Assembly (NCBI GenBank): GCA_050331575.1
Contig: JBHJGS010000001.1
Location: forward strand, 46,755-110,754
Origin: JBHJGS01 sp050331575
GTDB taxonomy: Bacteria; Pseudomonadota; Alphaproteobacteria; Sphingomonadales; Rhodothalassiaceae
DNA length: 64,000 bases
Reading direction: 5' to 3'
In this document: positions 1 to 8,911 of the stretch, in pieces
Layout: each line of letters opens with the position of its first letter
Position numbering within the stretch: position 1 is the first letter of the stretch
Made by a program: the position numbers and the translations under genes
Notes under the pieces: model-generated
Told to the model about the DNA's origin: nothing
The model's database searches: none
The model's input: the letters and a program-made list of their open reading frames with translations, nothing else

Positions 1-1
1 G

Positions 2-1717
2 GCCCGGCACCTGCCGGCCTTTGGGGCCTATCGCGCCATGGCCAGCGGCGCCATCGCGGCCTTTCCAGCGCCGGACAGCGGCACCGCGGTGATCTGGTTT
101 TTGCCGGAGCGGGTGATGACCCGGGCCTGGGCCGGACGCCCCTACACCGCCGGCGGCCAGGCCGAAGACTGGCTGGAAGTGACCGAGGGGATGAGCGCAC
201 CGGTGGAAGAGGCCATGCTGGATATGTGCGAGGAGGTCCGCTTGGCACTGGGCGAGTTCCTGGTGCGGCGGGGCGAGCGGCTCGCCCGCCTGGCCGAGGA
301 ATTGGCCGCCGGCCGCGCGCGCCTGGCGTCCCTGCTGGACAGCATGGTCGAAGCGGTGCTCGGCTGCGACACCACAGGTGGCATCGTCAGCGCCAATGCC
401 GGGGCAGCGCGGCTGTTCGGCACGGCGGTGGGGAAGCTCATCGGCGGCGCCTTGAGCGACTGGTTTGCGGCGGAAGACCAGGCGGCCTTGCAGGCGCTGA
501 TCCATGCGGGCGACGGCGAAGTGGTGCGCCTGCGTGTCCGCCGCGAGGATGGCAAGGTCCTGCCCGTCGATGTCACCATCGGTCAATGGCATGACCGGGA
601 TGAGCGCAATCTGGTCGCCGTCTTGCGCGACCAGGGTGAGAAAGTGCGCCTGGAACAACGTGCGGCGCAGCAGAGTAAGCTGGAAGCTCTTGGCCAATTG
701 GCCGGTAGCGTCGCCCACGATTTCAACAATTTCCTGTCGATCGTTTCCGGGAATCTGGAGCTTGCCCAGATGCAGGTTGACGATCAGGCCGTGTTGGAGC
801 GGTTGCAGGCAGCCCGCCATGCGGTGCGCCGCGGGTCAGAACTGACCGATCGGCTTTTGGCCTTGGTCAAGCGCGCGCCGACGGTGCAAAAGGTCCAGGA
901 TCTGGCGGCGGTGATCCGTGCGGCAGAACCGCTGCTGCAAACCACTCTGGGCCCCCAAGTCAGCCTGGTGCTTGCGCTGCCGCCGAGCCCCTGTTGGGCC
1001 GCGGTGGAAACCGGCCAACTGGAAAATGTGCTGATCAATCTGTTGAACAATGCCCGGGATGCCATGCCCGATGGCGGCAAGGTGCAGGTCGCGCTGGACC
1101 AATCAGGTGGGCGGGCGGTCTTGTCGGTCACCGATACCGGCAGCGGCATGAGCCCGGAAGTGGCGGCACGCGCGCTTGATCCCTTTTTCACCACCAAACC
1201 GACCGGCAAAGGCACCGGCTTGGGCCTGACCACCTTGAACGAATTGGCCCAAAGTGCTGGCGGCGAGGTCAAGATCGATACGGAACCGGGCCGCGGCACA
1301 ACCATTCTGCTGAGCCTGCCGCAGGCCGCTCCCGAGGCCGCCGCCGCCGCGCCGGCACCTGCCGACCCGCGCCTGTTGCTGGTCGAGGATATGGCGCCCT
1401 TGCGCCGGGTCATCGCGGATTTGCTGACCCATGCCGGCTATGCGGTGACCGAGGCCGCCAGTAGCCGGGAGGCGTTAAGGCTGTTGCGCCAGGACGGCCC
1501 GTTCGATCTACTGCTGACCGACATCTTGTTGGGGGACGCCGACCGCGGCGACCGGCTGGCGCTGACCGCGCTGGCGGAACAGCGGGTTGCCCGCGCGGTC
1601 TGCATAACCGGCGATGACAGCGTGTTGGCGGACGCGGCCTTGCCGCCAGACGTGCCGGTTCTGCGCAAACCCTTCAAACTTGACGCGTTTTTGGCCCATG
1701 TTCGCCGTCCACAATAA
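2..1717 (+). CDS. Hybrid sensor histidine kinase with PHY-like, PAS, kinase and receiver domains (5' partial)
   Basis: The reading frame is open to the left window edge, so the ATG at 38 is probably internal and the protein is partial. Counting from that ATG, residues 1-75 (with VIWFLPERVMTRAWAG) resemble the C-terminal end of a phytochrome PHY domain. A PAS domain follows at about 95-195. The H-box reads GSVAHDFNNFLS with His227; the ATPase domain has NLLNNARDAMPDGG, DTGSGM and GTGLGL; the receiver domain at about 446-559 has Asp495 and KPF. Autophosphorylation at His227 and transfer to Asp495 are expected from the family. A response regulator gene follows on the same strand. Light sensing is inference, since the chromophore-binding GAF region would lie outside the window. 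Confidence 0.85.
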   Translation, partial: ARHLPAFGAYRAMASGAIAAFPAPDSGTAVIWFLPERVMTRAWAGRPYTAGGQAEDWLEVTEGMSAPVEEAMLDMCEEVRLALGEFLVRRGERLARLAEELAAGRARLASLLDSMVEAVLGCDTTGGIVSANAGAARLFGTAVGKLIGGALSDWFAAEDQAALQALIHAGDGEVVRLRVRREDGKVLPVDVTIGQWHDRDERNLVAVLRDQGEKVRLEQRAAQQSKLEALGQLAGSVAHDFNNFLSIVSGNLELAQMQVDDQAVLERLQAARHAVRRGSELTDRLLALVKRAPTVQKVQDLAAVIRAAEPLLQTTLGPQVSLVLALPPSPCWAAVETGQLENVLINLLNNARDAMPDGGKVQVALDQSGGRAVLSVTDTGSGMSPEVAARALDPFFTTKPTGKGTGLGLTTLNELAQSAGGEVKIDTEPGRGTTILLSLPQAAPEAAAAAPAPADPRLLLVEDMAPLRRVIADLLTHAGYAVTEAASSREALRLLRQDGPFDLLLTDILLGDADRGDRLALTALAEQRVARAVCITGDDSVLADAALPPDVPVLRKPFKLDAFLAHVRRPQ

Positions 1718-1830
1718 GCCCGCTGTGGCGCGCATGCGCAGAATCGCCGCAAATTTTCACAAAATCGTAAGAATATGCCACTTATTGGTGATGAGCGCCG
1801 CTTTCGCGTTGCAAGTGTGAATTTGCGATC

Positions 1831-1859
1831 TTACGCTGGCGCGATCGGCTGGGTATACA
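1831..1859 (+). promoter_or_regulatory. Sigma70-like promoter of the OmpR-type regulator
   Basis: TTACGC (1831-1836) and TATACA (1854-1859) are separated by exactly 17 bp. Transcription would begin about 10 nt before the ATG at 1877. A promoter here argues against the longer open frame beginning at 1775. Confidence 0.45.
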
Positions 1860-1876
1860 TTAGATTGCTGTGGGAC

Positions 1877-2668
1877 ATGGGGGCAATTGCAGGTCAACGT
1901 CCAGCAGAAATCCTGCTGGTTGATGATGAGCTGGCCTTGCGCGACGTGGTGCGGTCGGCTCTGGAACAAGCGCGCTTCGCGGTCCATGAAGCCGGAAGTC
2001 TTACGCAAATGTGGCAGCTGCTGAAACAGCGGCCGGCCACCAACCTCATCCTTTTGGATCTGAACTTGCCGGATGGCGACGCGCTGTCGATTGCTGCGAG
2101 TTTGCGCGAACGCTTCGAGGGCGGTGTGATCGTGATCACGGGGCGCAGCGACCCGGTCGACCGGATCGTCGGCCTGGAGACCGGCGCAGACGATTATCTG
2201 GCCAAGCCGCTGGATTTGCGCGAACTGATCGCCCGCGTCCGCAGTGTGCTGCGCCGGGTCGGCGGGCTGGATCGCGGCCGGTCGCATTCGGTCTATCGGT
2301 TCGACCGCTGGACCTATGATGCTGCCGCTTGGCGGTTGAGCCATGATGAAGACGGCGATGTGGCGTTGACGCAATATGAGGCGGCCTTGCTGCGGCTGTT
2401 CCTGGAAAGCAATGGGCAGACGCTCAGCCGCTCCTTCCTGGCGCAATCCCTGGGCGGACGCCCGCACGAGCCGCAGGATCGCAGCATTGACAATCTGGTC
2501 AGCCGGCTGCGCAAGAAGCTGGCGCGGGATCCGCAGACCGGTCGGCGTATCCGCGCCGTTCGCGGCATCGGCTACCAAATGGTCGGCGAGATTCAGAGCC
2601 TGCCCGATGCTGCGGCCATCAGGGCGGCCGGCGCAGCGCAGGCCGAAGCGCTAGCCGTCCGACACTAG
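1877..2668 (+). CDS. OmpR-family response regulator
   Basis: A two-domain regulator of 263 aa. The receiver domain occupies residues 11-125, with acidic pair D16/D17, phosphoacceptor Asp61 in LLLDLNLPDG and Lys in the LAKPLD motif. A winged-helix DNA-binding domain follows, with SIDNLVSRLRKKL and the C-terminal RAVRGIGYQMV hairpin. I chose ATG 1877 because the receiver begins right after it and a promoter-like pair lies at 1831-1859; the frame is open up to an ATG at 1775. It is probably the partner of the upstream hybrid kinase, which lacks its own output domain. Its last 18 bases overlap the convergent YeeE/YedE gene. Confidence 0.9.
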   Translation: MGAIAGQRPAEILLVDDELALRDVVRSALEQARFAVHEAGSLTQMWQLLKQRPATNLILLDLNLPDGDALSIAASLRERFEGGVIVITGRSDPVDRIVGLETGADDYLAKPLDLRELIARVRSVLRRVGGLDRGRSHSVYRFDRWTYDAAAWRLSHDEDGDVALTQYEAALLRLFLESNGQTLSRSFLAQSLGGRPHEPQDRSIDNLVSRLRKKLARDPQTGRRIRAVRGIGYQMVGEIQSLPDAAAIRAAGAAQAEALAVRH

Positions 2669-3088
2669 AGCGGTATCCGGCTGCGGCAGCAGGCGGTAGC
2701 CGATCATGCCGGTCAGCATGGCGGCGAAGAAGATCGCCACGTCGGGCCGGCCGGTGCCCAGGGCGGCGATGGCCGGGCCTGGGCACAGCCCGGCCAGGCC
2801 CCAGCCCAGCCCGAACAGCACCGACCCACCGATCAGCCGAGCATCGATCGCCTGCGTGCTCGGCACCTGAAAGCTCCCGCCCGCAAGCGGCCGGCGGCGC
2901 CGCCACACCAGCCGGTAGCCGATCGCCGTCACCGCAAGCGCTGAGGCCATGACCAGAGCCAGGCTGGGATCCCAGGCGCCGGTGATATCCAAGAATGCCA
3001 GAACCTTGGCCGGGTTGATCATCTGCGAAACGGTCAGGCCCAAGCCGAAGATCAGGCCGATTGCGTAAGCCGTTAAGACCTGTTTCAC
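2651..3088 (-). CDS. YeeE/YedE (DUF6691-type) membrane protein, second half of a sulfur-transport pair
   Basis: A 145-aa integral membrane protein starting at a GTG preceded by GGAGGT. The hydrophobic segments include LTAYAIGLIFGLGLTVSQM, and GLGWGLAGLCPGPAIAALG carries the conserved Gly-rich Cys motif of the family. The GTG overlaps the stop of the upstream partner in GTGA, so the two are translationally coupled. In proteobacteria such split YeeE/YedE pairs (PmpA/PmpB-like) are linked to uptake of thiosulfate or other sulfur species across the inner membrane. The substrate here is inferred from the family only. The 3' end overlaps the convergent response regulator by 18 bp. Confidence 0.85.
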   Translation of the reverse strand: MKQVLTAYAIGLIFGLGLTVSQMINPAKVLAFLDITGAWDPSLALVMASALAVTAIGYRLVWRRRRPLAGGSFQVPSTQAIDARLIGGSVLFGLGWGLAGLCPGPAIAALGTGRPDVAIFFAAMLTGMIGYRLLPQPDTALVSDG

Positions 3089-3525
3089 AACCCACCTCCG
3101 GCGCCATGGCGAACCCCATAGACGGTGGCCACGGCCGTCGCCATGAAGACGAGCGTGGCAAGGATGGAGCGGGTCGACAATCGGCTGATCCCGCAAACGC
3201 CATGGCCGCTGGTACAGCCGCTGCCCAAGCGAGTGCCGAGCCCGACGAGCAGCCCGGCGACAATCAGCAGCACGGGAGACTGAGGCATGGTGATCTGCGG
3301 CAGACCGCCCGTGGCGACACCGACAATCAAGGGGGCGGTGATCAGGCCCAACACAAAAGCCAGCCGCCAGGCGCGGTCAGCGCCCGGGGCAGCCCCCGCC
3401 AACCCGCCCAAGATCCCGCTGATCCCGGCGATTCGGCCATGCACAAGCATCAGCAGAACCGCGGATACACCGATCAGCGCCCCACCAATCAGCGCCGATA
3501 CAGGGGTAAACTCCGTCACCATCAT
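3085..3525 (-). CDS. YeeE/YedE family sulfur-transport membrane protein, first half
   Basis: A 146-aa protein with several membrane segments and the signature [18 protein letters not shown], whose cysteines are the diagnostic feature of this transporter family. The start is ATG 3525, just after GGGAGAG; 20 further in-frame codons upstream look like an artefact. It is first in a two-gene operon with the coupled gene ending at 2651. No persulfide dioxygenase or ArsR-type regulator gene lies nearby, unlike many such loci. A promoter and a small inverted repeat lie just upstream (3557-3594). Confidence 0.88.
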   Translation of the reverse strand: MMVTEFTPVSALIGGALIGVSAVLLMLVHGRIAGISGILGGLAGAAPGADRAWRLAFVLGLITAPLIVGVATGGLPQITMPQSPVLLIVAGLLVGLGTRLGSGCTSGHGVCGISRLSTRSILATLVFMATAVATVYGVRHGAGGGL

Positions 3526-3556
3526 GCTCTCCCGGATGCGGCCATTCACGCGGGGA

Positions 3557-3594
3557 AAGCTAGTCCGCGTCCTATCAATTGTCAATTAGCGATA
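3557..3594 (-). promoter_or_regulatory. Promoter of the YeeE/YedE pair with overlapping inverted repeat
   Basis: On the minus strand, TTGACA (3585-3580) and TAGCTT (3562-3557) are 17 bp apart, placing the start about 25 nt before ATG 3525. The -35 box lies inside the inverted repeat AATTG-T-CAATT (3577-3587), itself flanked by TATC and GATA. This is a suitable site for a repressor, but no regulator gene is adjacent. Confidence 0.45.
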
Positions 3595-3631
3595 ACGTAA
3601 TTTGGCGGGCCTCCGCGGGCTGCCGCATGGC

Positions 3632-3715
3632 CTAGGGCATTATCCGGTCAATCGCGATCGCGGTTGATCAGAGGAAAATGCCCGCTCTTTAAGGGGGCGA
3701 TCCACTTAATGCTCT
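3632..3715. repeat. Dispersed intergenic palindromic repeat, copy A
   Basis: The unit begins CTAGGGCATTATCCGGTCAA, continues with TCGCGATCGCGG, and has an inner arm AAAATGCCC that pairs with GGGCATT at the start. It ends near ACTTAATGCTCTAA. The order of blocks matches three other copies in the window (near 12762, 27944 and 52929). This copy lies between the YeeE/YedE operon and the chemoreceptor gene. Confidence 0.65.
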
Positions 3716-3749
3716 AATAAAATGCCCGGCCGGGCCAGGGCCACGCGCT

Positions 3750-5807
3750 CTAAACCGCCTGCACCTTGCCCAGAAACGCCTCAACATCGTGTCGCAGGCT
3801 TTTGCTGAGCTCGGACAATTGGTCAGCGGCCGTGCGAACCTGGTTGGACGCTTCGGAAGATTGGCTTGCCTCGCGATTGACCTCGCGGATTTCGCGATTA
3901 ACCTCTTCAGCGCCTTGATGCGCCACCTCGATGCCTCGGCGGGTTTCGCCGGTGGTGACATCCTGCTCCTCACATGCCGCAGCGATGCCCCCCATATGGC
4001 CGCTGACTTGTTCGATGGAGCTCTTGATGTGGGTCATGGCGCTGACGCTTGACTGCACGCCGGAGCGCATCGCCGCGACATGGGTGGCGACCTGTTCGGT
4101 GGCCTTGGCGGTCTGCTGCGCCAGCGACTTGACCTCTGCGGCGACCACCGCGAAGCCGCGACCGGCCTCGCCGGCGCGCGCCGCCTCGATGGTGGCATTC
4201 AGCGCCAAGAGATTGGTCTGTTCCGCGACCGCCTCGATCAGTTGGATCACCTCGCCGACCTTGCCGGCAGTTTCGGTCAGGCGGCCCATCGACACCGCGC
4301 CGTCTTCAGAGGCTTGGACCGCATCCTGGCACAACGCGCTGGTCTGGCTGACCTGACGATTGACCTCGCCGATGGCCCGGGTGAATTCATTCACCGCCTC
4401 GCTGATGATGCGCACGCTTTCGTGCATGGTGTCGGACGCCTGTACCAGAGAGGTGGAGCGCCGACCGGTGGATTCGGCCGCGGTCACCATGGTGTCCGAG
4501 CACTGGCCCATCTCCGCCAGCCGCTGCTCTTGCAGGCGCAGGCTGCCTTCGACCTTCTGGCGGAACATCTCGATCAAGTCGGCCATCTGTTGGGCCTTGC
4601 GCGCCCGCTCCTGATTGGCGCGCGCCTCCGCTGCCAGCGCTTCGCGCTCCTCTGCGGCCTGGCGTTCCGCCGCTTCCTTTTCCTGCTGCGCCGCTTGGGC
4701 CTGATGCTGTTGCGCTTCGCGTTCCAGGCGCAGCCGCTCAGCGGCCTTGTCGCGCAGATTGGCGATGGCACGCGACACGCTGCCCAGCTCGTCCTTGAAG
4801 CGGGTGCCGGGCTCCTCGGTTTCGAACCGGCCGTCGGCGATCTGATTGACCGCGACCTCCAACCGCTGCACCGGGCCCACGGTGCCTTTCACGACGACAT
4901 AAGAGCCAATGAGCACGAACAGGATGGTCAGCAGTGAAATGCCCCAGCTCAGACGGTTCGCCAACGCTGCAACGGCGCGAGCATCCGCCCGGGCTTCCTC
5001 ATTGGCGCGTTCTGCCAATTGCTCGATCTGCGCGAAGGGCTCTGCAGCGCGTTCATAAATTCCGTCCAGGCGCGTCACTTCCCGTTCGAATGCCAAGCGC
5101 TCGTCGGCATAGGTCATGAACGAGGTGACATAATTCTTCAGATGGCCCTCGATTTCAGCCTTCACGTCCGGCGGCAGCGGTGCGCCGGCGAAGATCTCGC
5201 GAAAGCGGGCGGCGCGCTGATCGTGGCGGTCAAGATATTTGGTGTCCAACCGGGCAATGAAGTCCTTTTCATGCCGGCGCATCAGCAGCATGAGGATTTC
5301 CAGATCCTTGTTGGTATTGACCTTCAACGCATCTTCGATGGCATGCACCGAGGCGCGCAGGGCGCCCTCCAATCCGCTGTCCGCATCCAGGCCGATATTG
5401 ATGCGGAAGCGCGAAACGGTTGCAAACTGGCTTTGGTGCTCGGCATAGACCGTGTCCAGTGCCGTTAGGTCTGCCAGCGCCGCCTCTGGCAGCTTGGCGC
5501 GCAGATCCGTCAAAAGCGCCATGACCTCGCTGGACAATCGGTCATAGGCCTCAGCAAACGCCGCATCGCGCTTCAGCAAGAAATCCTTCTCTGCCTGGCG
5601 CAGGCTCAAGCCTTTCAACTCCGCCAGCCGCACCTCCGACAGAAGTTCAGCGGCTTGGTTGGCCACGCGGGCGGCGGACTGCTGCATCGCCGCGGTCACA
5701 TTGTTGATCGCCAGCAACATCACCAGCGTGATGACGGACACAACGGCAAGGCCGCCGACCCGGAAGAGTATCGAAATATTGCGGATGCGTTCGACGATGC
5801 CGGTCAT
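3750..5807 (-). CDS. Methyl-accepting chemotaxis protein with helical bimodular sensor
   Basis: A 685-aa chemoreceptor. TM1 is near residues 12-37, and the periplasmic region is long and helical with [15 protein letters not shown], typical of the HBM (McpS-like) fold. TM2 ([20 protein letters not shown]) precedes a HAMP domain, a long coiled coil rich in Glu/Arg/Ala, and the signalling tip [20 protein letters not shown] followed by [14 protein letters not shown] receptors often sense organic acids; the ligand here is unknown. There is no C-terminal NWETF-type pentapeptide. I prefer ATG 5807, preceded by AGGGG, over an in-frame TTG seven codons upstream. No other chemotaxis genes are nearby. 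Confidence 0.93.
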   Translation of the reverse strand: MTGIVERIRNISILFRVGGLAVVSVITLVMLLAINNVTAAMQQSAARVANQAAELLSEVRLAELKGLSLRQAEKDFLLKRDAAFAEAYDRLSSEVMALLTDLRAKLPEAALADLTALDTVYAEHQSQFATVSRFRINIGLDADSGLEGALRASVHAIEDALKVNTNKDLEILMLLMRRHEKDFIARLDTKYLDRHDQRAARFREIFAGAPLPPDVKAEIEGHLKNYVTSFMTYADERLAFEREVTRLDGIYERAAEPFAQIEQLAERANEEARADARAVAALANRLSWGISLLTILFVLIGSYVVVKGTVGPVQRLEVAVNQIADGRFETEEPGTRFKDELGSVSRAIANLRDKAAERLRLEREAQQHQAQAAQQEKEAAERQAAEEREALAAEARANQERARKAQQMADLIEMFRQKVEGSLRLQEQRLAEMGQCSDTMVTAAESTGRRSTSLVQASDTMHESVRIISEAVNEFTRAIGEVNRQVSQTSALCQDAVQASEDGAVSMGRLTETAGKVGEVIQLIEAVAEQTNLLALNATIEAARAGEAGRGFAVVAAEVKSLAQQTAKATEQVATHVAAMRSGVQSSVSAMTHIKSSIEQVSGHMGGIAAACEEQDVTTGETRRGIEVAHQGAEEVNREIREVNREASQSSEASNQVRTAADQLSELSKSLRHDVEAFLGKVQAV

Positions 5808-5960
5808 GACCCCTGTCCCTTTTCGCAAGGCAAGCGGGTGGCCGTTTCAGGCGTATGGAGCAGACGGCCACTGCCGGGATCGGAGGTTTAAGCACGGCGG
5901 CTTAAGTAAATGTGGCAGACAAAGTGAACTTTCAGTGAAAGCGCGTGAGCGCCATGTCCT

Positions 5961-6620
5961 TTAGCGAGCCGCCGGATAGCGCAGCCGCCCAAGGAATCGC
6001 GACAAAGACGGCATCGCCTCCCCGGCCTTCATCACCCGACCCTTGGCCTTCTCGAACTGCATCACATTTTCGATACGGCGGTCCAGAAACGCCCGGGTGC
6101 GGGCCATCTGTGGGTCTGGATCTGAAAGCCACACCAGCAAAGTGGAACTGTATACGCCGCTCAAGATCGCGCGCTTGGTGTACCAATTATAGTCCGTGCT
6201 GGTATCGCCGATCGCTCGCCAGATCGTATCGGCAGTGCGCCAGAGAATGCGCGCGGACAAAGCCGGTCGCTGCATCAGATAGCCAGCCACCCAGCTGGCG
6301 GCTTCCCTGTGCTCGGCTGCCCCCTGGAGCCGAAGCTGCACCGCCCAGCTGACCTTCTGGCGGATCTTCATGTTGGCCAGCTTGTATGGGGTCATCGCCT
6401 CGGTCATCTTGCGGTCGGCTTCCTGGCAATAAAGATCGACCGCCTCGTCCATGCCACCGGGAAAGGCCAGTTCGGCCATTTTCTTTGGCAGATCCAGCTC
6501 TTGCGCCGCCCGGGCGAAGGCACGCCAAGTGACACCATCAAACGGGATGTGCGCCAAGGCGGCTTGCAACAGCGGCACGCGCCAGTCCTCGGGGCTCCAG
6601 TCGTTCGCGCTGCGGGTCAT
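5961..6620 (-). CDS. COQ9-family ubiquinone biosynthesis accessory protein
   Basis: A 219-aa protein with a helical TetR-like fold in its N-terminal half (WRAFARAAQELDLP) and the COQ9 signature around DTSTDYNWYTKRAILSGVY, followed by the amphipathic C-terminal helix FLDRRIENVMQFEKAKGR. COQ9 proteins bind lipid or quinone intermediates and support the hydroxylation steps of ubiquinone synthesis. It is divergent from rpsU, the arrangement that gave this family the name rpsU-divergently transcribed protein. The start at 6620 follows AGGAGGGG. A weak promoter-like pair, GATC-containing TTGATC and TATGAT spaced by 19 bp, lies at 6678-6708. Confidence 0.92.
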   Translation of the reverse strand: MTRSANDWSPEDWRVPLLQAALAHIPFDGVTWRAFARAAQELDLPKKMAELAFPGGMDEAVDLYCQEADRKMTEAMTPYKLANMKIRQKVSWAVQLRLQGAAEHREAASWVAGYLMQRPALSARILWRTADTIWRAIGDTSTDYNWYTKRAILSGVYSSTLLVWLSDPDPQMARTRAFLDRRIENVMQFEKAKGRVMKAGEAMPSLSRFLGRLRYPAAR

Positions 6621-6843
6621 GGCACAGTCCCCTCCTATTGACCTCGGCCGGGCTTCAAATGACCGCTGCAATGCGCTATCATACGCCAAAGATGAGCGGG
6701 AAGATCAAGGGTGAGGGGCTGCGTGCGGCGCGGTCACGAACCTGTTTTTCCCGCGTTTTGGCTTTGCCTCATGCAGAAATGCTGCTATGGGGCGCGGGTT
6801 ATCCAGTCTTTAGGTTGATGCACAGGAAGGAGAGAGCCGCTCG

Positions 6844-7056
6844 ATGCAGGTGGTTGTTCGGGACAATAATGTGGACCAGGCGCTGCGCGCGCTGAAAAAG
6901 AAATTGCAGCGCGAAGGCGTCTATCGCGAGATGAAGCTCCGCCGCTTCTACGAAAAGCCCTCGGAGAAGAAGGCACGGGAACAGGCCGCTGCCGTGCGCC
7001 GGGCCCGCAAGCTGGAGCGAAAGCGCGCCGAACGCGACGGTCTGGTCCGCCGCTGA
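6844..7056 (+). CDS. rpsU: 30S ribosomal protein S21
   Basis: A 70-aa, strongly basic protein matching S21 over its length, with [20 protein letters not shown] at the N-terminus and [19 protein letters not shown] in the middle. S21 sits on the small-subunit platform and helps initiation complexes form. The Shine-Dalgarno sequence GGAGAGA lies 8 nt before the ATG. It is a single-gene unit closed by a strong terminator at 7096-7131. Confidence 0.98.
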   Translation: MQVVVRDNNVDQALRALKKKLQREGVYREMKLRRFYEKPSEKKAREQAAAVRRARKLERKRAERDGLVRR

Positions 7057-7095
7057 TCCGTCCCGGGCTGCGTCTGCGGCTCGCCGATTGGAACA

Positions 7096-7131
7096 AAAAA
7101 CCGCCCCGGGTGCGTCCCGTGGGCGGTTTTT
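7096..7131 (+). terminator. Rho-independent terminator of rpsU
   Basis: The stem AAAACCGCCC / GGGCGGTTTT encloses a 14-nt loop and is followed by a T-rich tail. It sits 40 nt after the rpsU stop and, being A-flanked on the left, could also work on the opposite strand. Confidence 0.9.
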
Positions 7132-7179
7132 CGTGTCGACTCCGCAGGCAATGGCCGTCCCACCCCCTGCCCGGGATAC

Positions 7180-7244
7180 TTGGCAAATCCCGAACGGCGC
7201 GCCTATAGTCCGCCCGTCGCCTGTGTGACCCTTGTGTGACAGGC
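7180..7244 (+). promoter_or_regulatory. Promoter and leader inverted repeat of the TRAP operon
   Basis: TTGGCA (7180-7185) and TATAGT (7204-7209) are spaced by 18 bp. Just downstream of the predicted start lies GCCTGT-N14-ACAGGC (7219-7244), containing a tandem GTGTGAC. This could be an operator or a leader hairpin; the regulator is not evident nearby. Confidence 0.45.
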
Positions 7245-7262
7245 GGCCTTATGGGGAGCGTT

Positions 7263-8423
7263 ATGACCGATCGTCCCGACAATCCGGACCGGCGCCGGGC
7301 GCTGGGCCTTGCCGCGATCACCGGGGCGGCCGCGGCCGGGGCGGGCACGGTGGCCGCACTGGTCGCGTCCTCCGGATCAAAGTCCGGCCGGGTCCGCGGC
7401 GCGCCGGCGGTGGCCGGCCAGGCCCAGCGCACATTGAAGCTGGTGACCACCTGGCCCCGCAACTTTCCCGGCCTGGGCACCGGTGCGCAGCGCTTCGCCG
7501 ACCGATTGACCGCCGTGACCGACGGCCGCCTGAAGGTGACACTCTATGCCGCGGGCGAATTGGTGCCGGCGTTCGAATGTTTCGACGCGGTGGCCCAGGG
7601 CAAGGCGGATATGTATCACGCCGCGGAATATTACTGGCAGGGCAAGTCGCCGGCCTTCAACTTCTTCACCGCCGTGCCGTTCGGCATGATCGCCAGCGAA
7701 TATAATGCGTGGATGCGCTTTGGCGGCGGCCAGGAGGTGTGGGATCAGACCGCGCGGCGCTTCAACATCAAGGGCATGCCGTGCGGCAGCACCGGTGTGC
7801 AGATGGGCGGCTGGTTCAAGCGGCCGATCCGCACTCTGGAGGATTTCCAGGGGCTGAAGATCCGCATGCCCGGGCTGGGTGGGGAGATGATGGCGCGCGT
7901 CGGGGCCACGCCGGTGACCAAATCCGGCGGGGAGCTCTACCAGGCGCTCGATCAGGGCAATATCGACGCCACCGAATGGGTCGGACCGTGGAACGATATG
8001 GCGTTCGGCTTTCACCGCATCGCGCGCTATTATTACTGGCCCGGTGTGCATGAGCCGGGCAGTTGCCTGGGCGTCGGCATCAATCTGGATCTGTGGGAGG
8101 ATTTCAGCCCGGCTGAACGGGCGGCGGTTGCCGCTGCCGCCGCCGCGGAAAATGATATCATGCTGGCGGAATTCAATATGGAGAATGCCCGCGCGCTGGG
8201 CCGCCTGCTGCGCGATCCCAAGGTTGAGGTGACACGCTTTCCAGAACCGGTGCTGAAGCGCCTGGCCGAGGTCGGCCAGCAGGTTCTGGCCGAACAGGCG
8301 CAGGGCGATGCCCAGACCGCCGAGGTCTATGACAGTTTCCTGAAGGCCCGCACCCAGGTTGCCGCCTGGGGCGATATTGCCGAACGGGCCTTCGTCCAGG
8401 CTCGGCAACTGGCCAACGCGTGA
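7263..8423 (+). CDS. TRAP transporter solute-binding protein (DctP family)
   Basis: The periplasmic receptor of a tripartite TRAP transporter, 386 aa. The start ATG 7263 follows GGGGAG; an upstream in-frame GTG is less likely. Residues 7-35 (NPDRRRALGLAAITGAAAAG) form a twin-arginine-type signal. The mature part has the family hallmarks TLKLVTTWPRNFPGLGTGA, GLKIRMPGLGGEMMARVGA and TEWVGPWNDMAFGFHRIARY, resembling the TakP/YiaO group that binds carboxylates such as 2-oxo acids. The exact ligand cannot be read from sequence. It is the first gene of a four-gene operon, overlapping the next start by one base. Confidence 0.92.
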   Translation: MTDRPDNPDRRRALGLAAITGAAAAGAGTVAALVASSGSKSGRVRGAPAVAGQAQRTLKLVTTWPRNFPGLGTGAQRFADRLTAVTDGRLKVTLYAAGELVPAFECFDAVAQGKADMYHAAEYYWQGKSPAFNFFTAVPFGMIASEYNAWMRFGGGQEVWDQTARRFNIKGMPCGSTGVQMGGWFKRPIRTLEDFQGLKIRMPGLGGEMMARVGATPVTKSGGELYQALDQGNIDATEWVGPWNDMAFGFHRIARYYYWPGVHEPGSCLGVGINLDLWEDFSPAERAAVAAAAAAENDIMLAEFNMENARALGRLLRDPKVEVTRFPEPVLKRLAEVGQQVLAEQAQGDAQTAEVYDSFLKARTQVAAWGDIAERAFVQARQLANA

Positions 8424-8911
8424 TGTTGACGGCGATCGACCGGATCAACAAGGGCATCGGCGTGCTCGCCGCGGCGTGCGGGCTGGCGCTGATCCTGGTG
8501 CAGTTCGGCCTGGTGTTGGCCGCGCATGTGTTCAATGCCGGGTCCATCGCCTGGCAGGACAGCCGATTCTATCTAAACGGCTTTTTGTTCCTGGGCGCGG
8601 CCGGCTATGCGCTGGCGACCGATGCGCATGTGCGCGTCGATCTGTTCTATCGCGAAGCCGGACCCCACGCCCAGGCGATGATCGATCTGCTGGGCCTTTT
8701 GGTTCTGCTGGCGCCGGTGTTGTTCTTGGTGTGGTGGACGGGCCTGCCCTATGTGCTGTCCAGCTGGCAGCAGCGGGAAGGGGCGATTGAGGCCGGCGCA
8801 CTGCCCTATGTGTATCTGTTGAAGTCCGCCTTGCTGCTGTTCGCCTTGACCTTGTCCTTGCAGGCGATCGCGCTGGGCACGCGCTGCTGGGTTCGCCTGT
8901 TCCGGCCATGA
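8423..8911 (+). CDS. TRAP transporter small membrane subunit (DctQ family)
   Basis: A 162-aa protein with four predicted membrane helices. The loop GSIAWQDSRFYLNGFLFLGA and HVRVDLFYREAGP match the DctQ family. The ATG at 8423 shares a base with the stop of the receptor gene (TGATG), and its own stop overlaps the next ATG (ATGA), so translation of the operon is tightly coupled. It should form the membrane complex with the large subunit encoded next. Confidence 0.9.
   Translation: MLTAIDRINKGIGVLAAACGLALILVQFGLVLAAHVFNAGSIAWQDSRFYLNGFLFLGAAGYALATDAHVRVDLFYREAGPHAQAMIDLLGLLVLLAPVLFLVWWTGLPYVLSSWQQREGAIEAGALPYVYLLKSALLLFALTLSLQAIALGTRCWVRLFRP

Noticed and set aside
1775..1876. 34-codon N-terminal extension of the OmpR-type regulator
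   Set aside because: A promoter-like pair with ideal spacing lies inside it, and the receiver domain starts right after the internal ATG at 1877.
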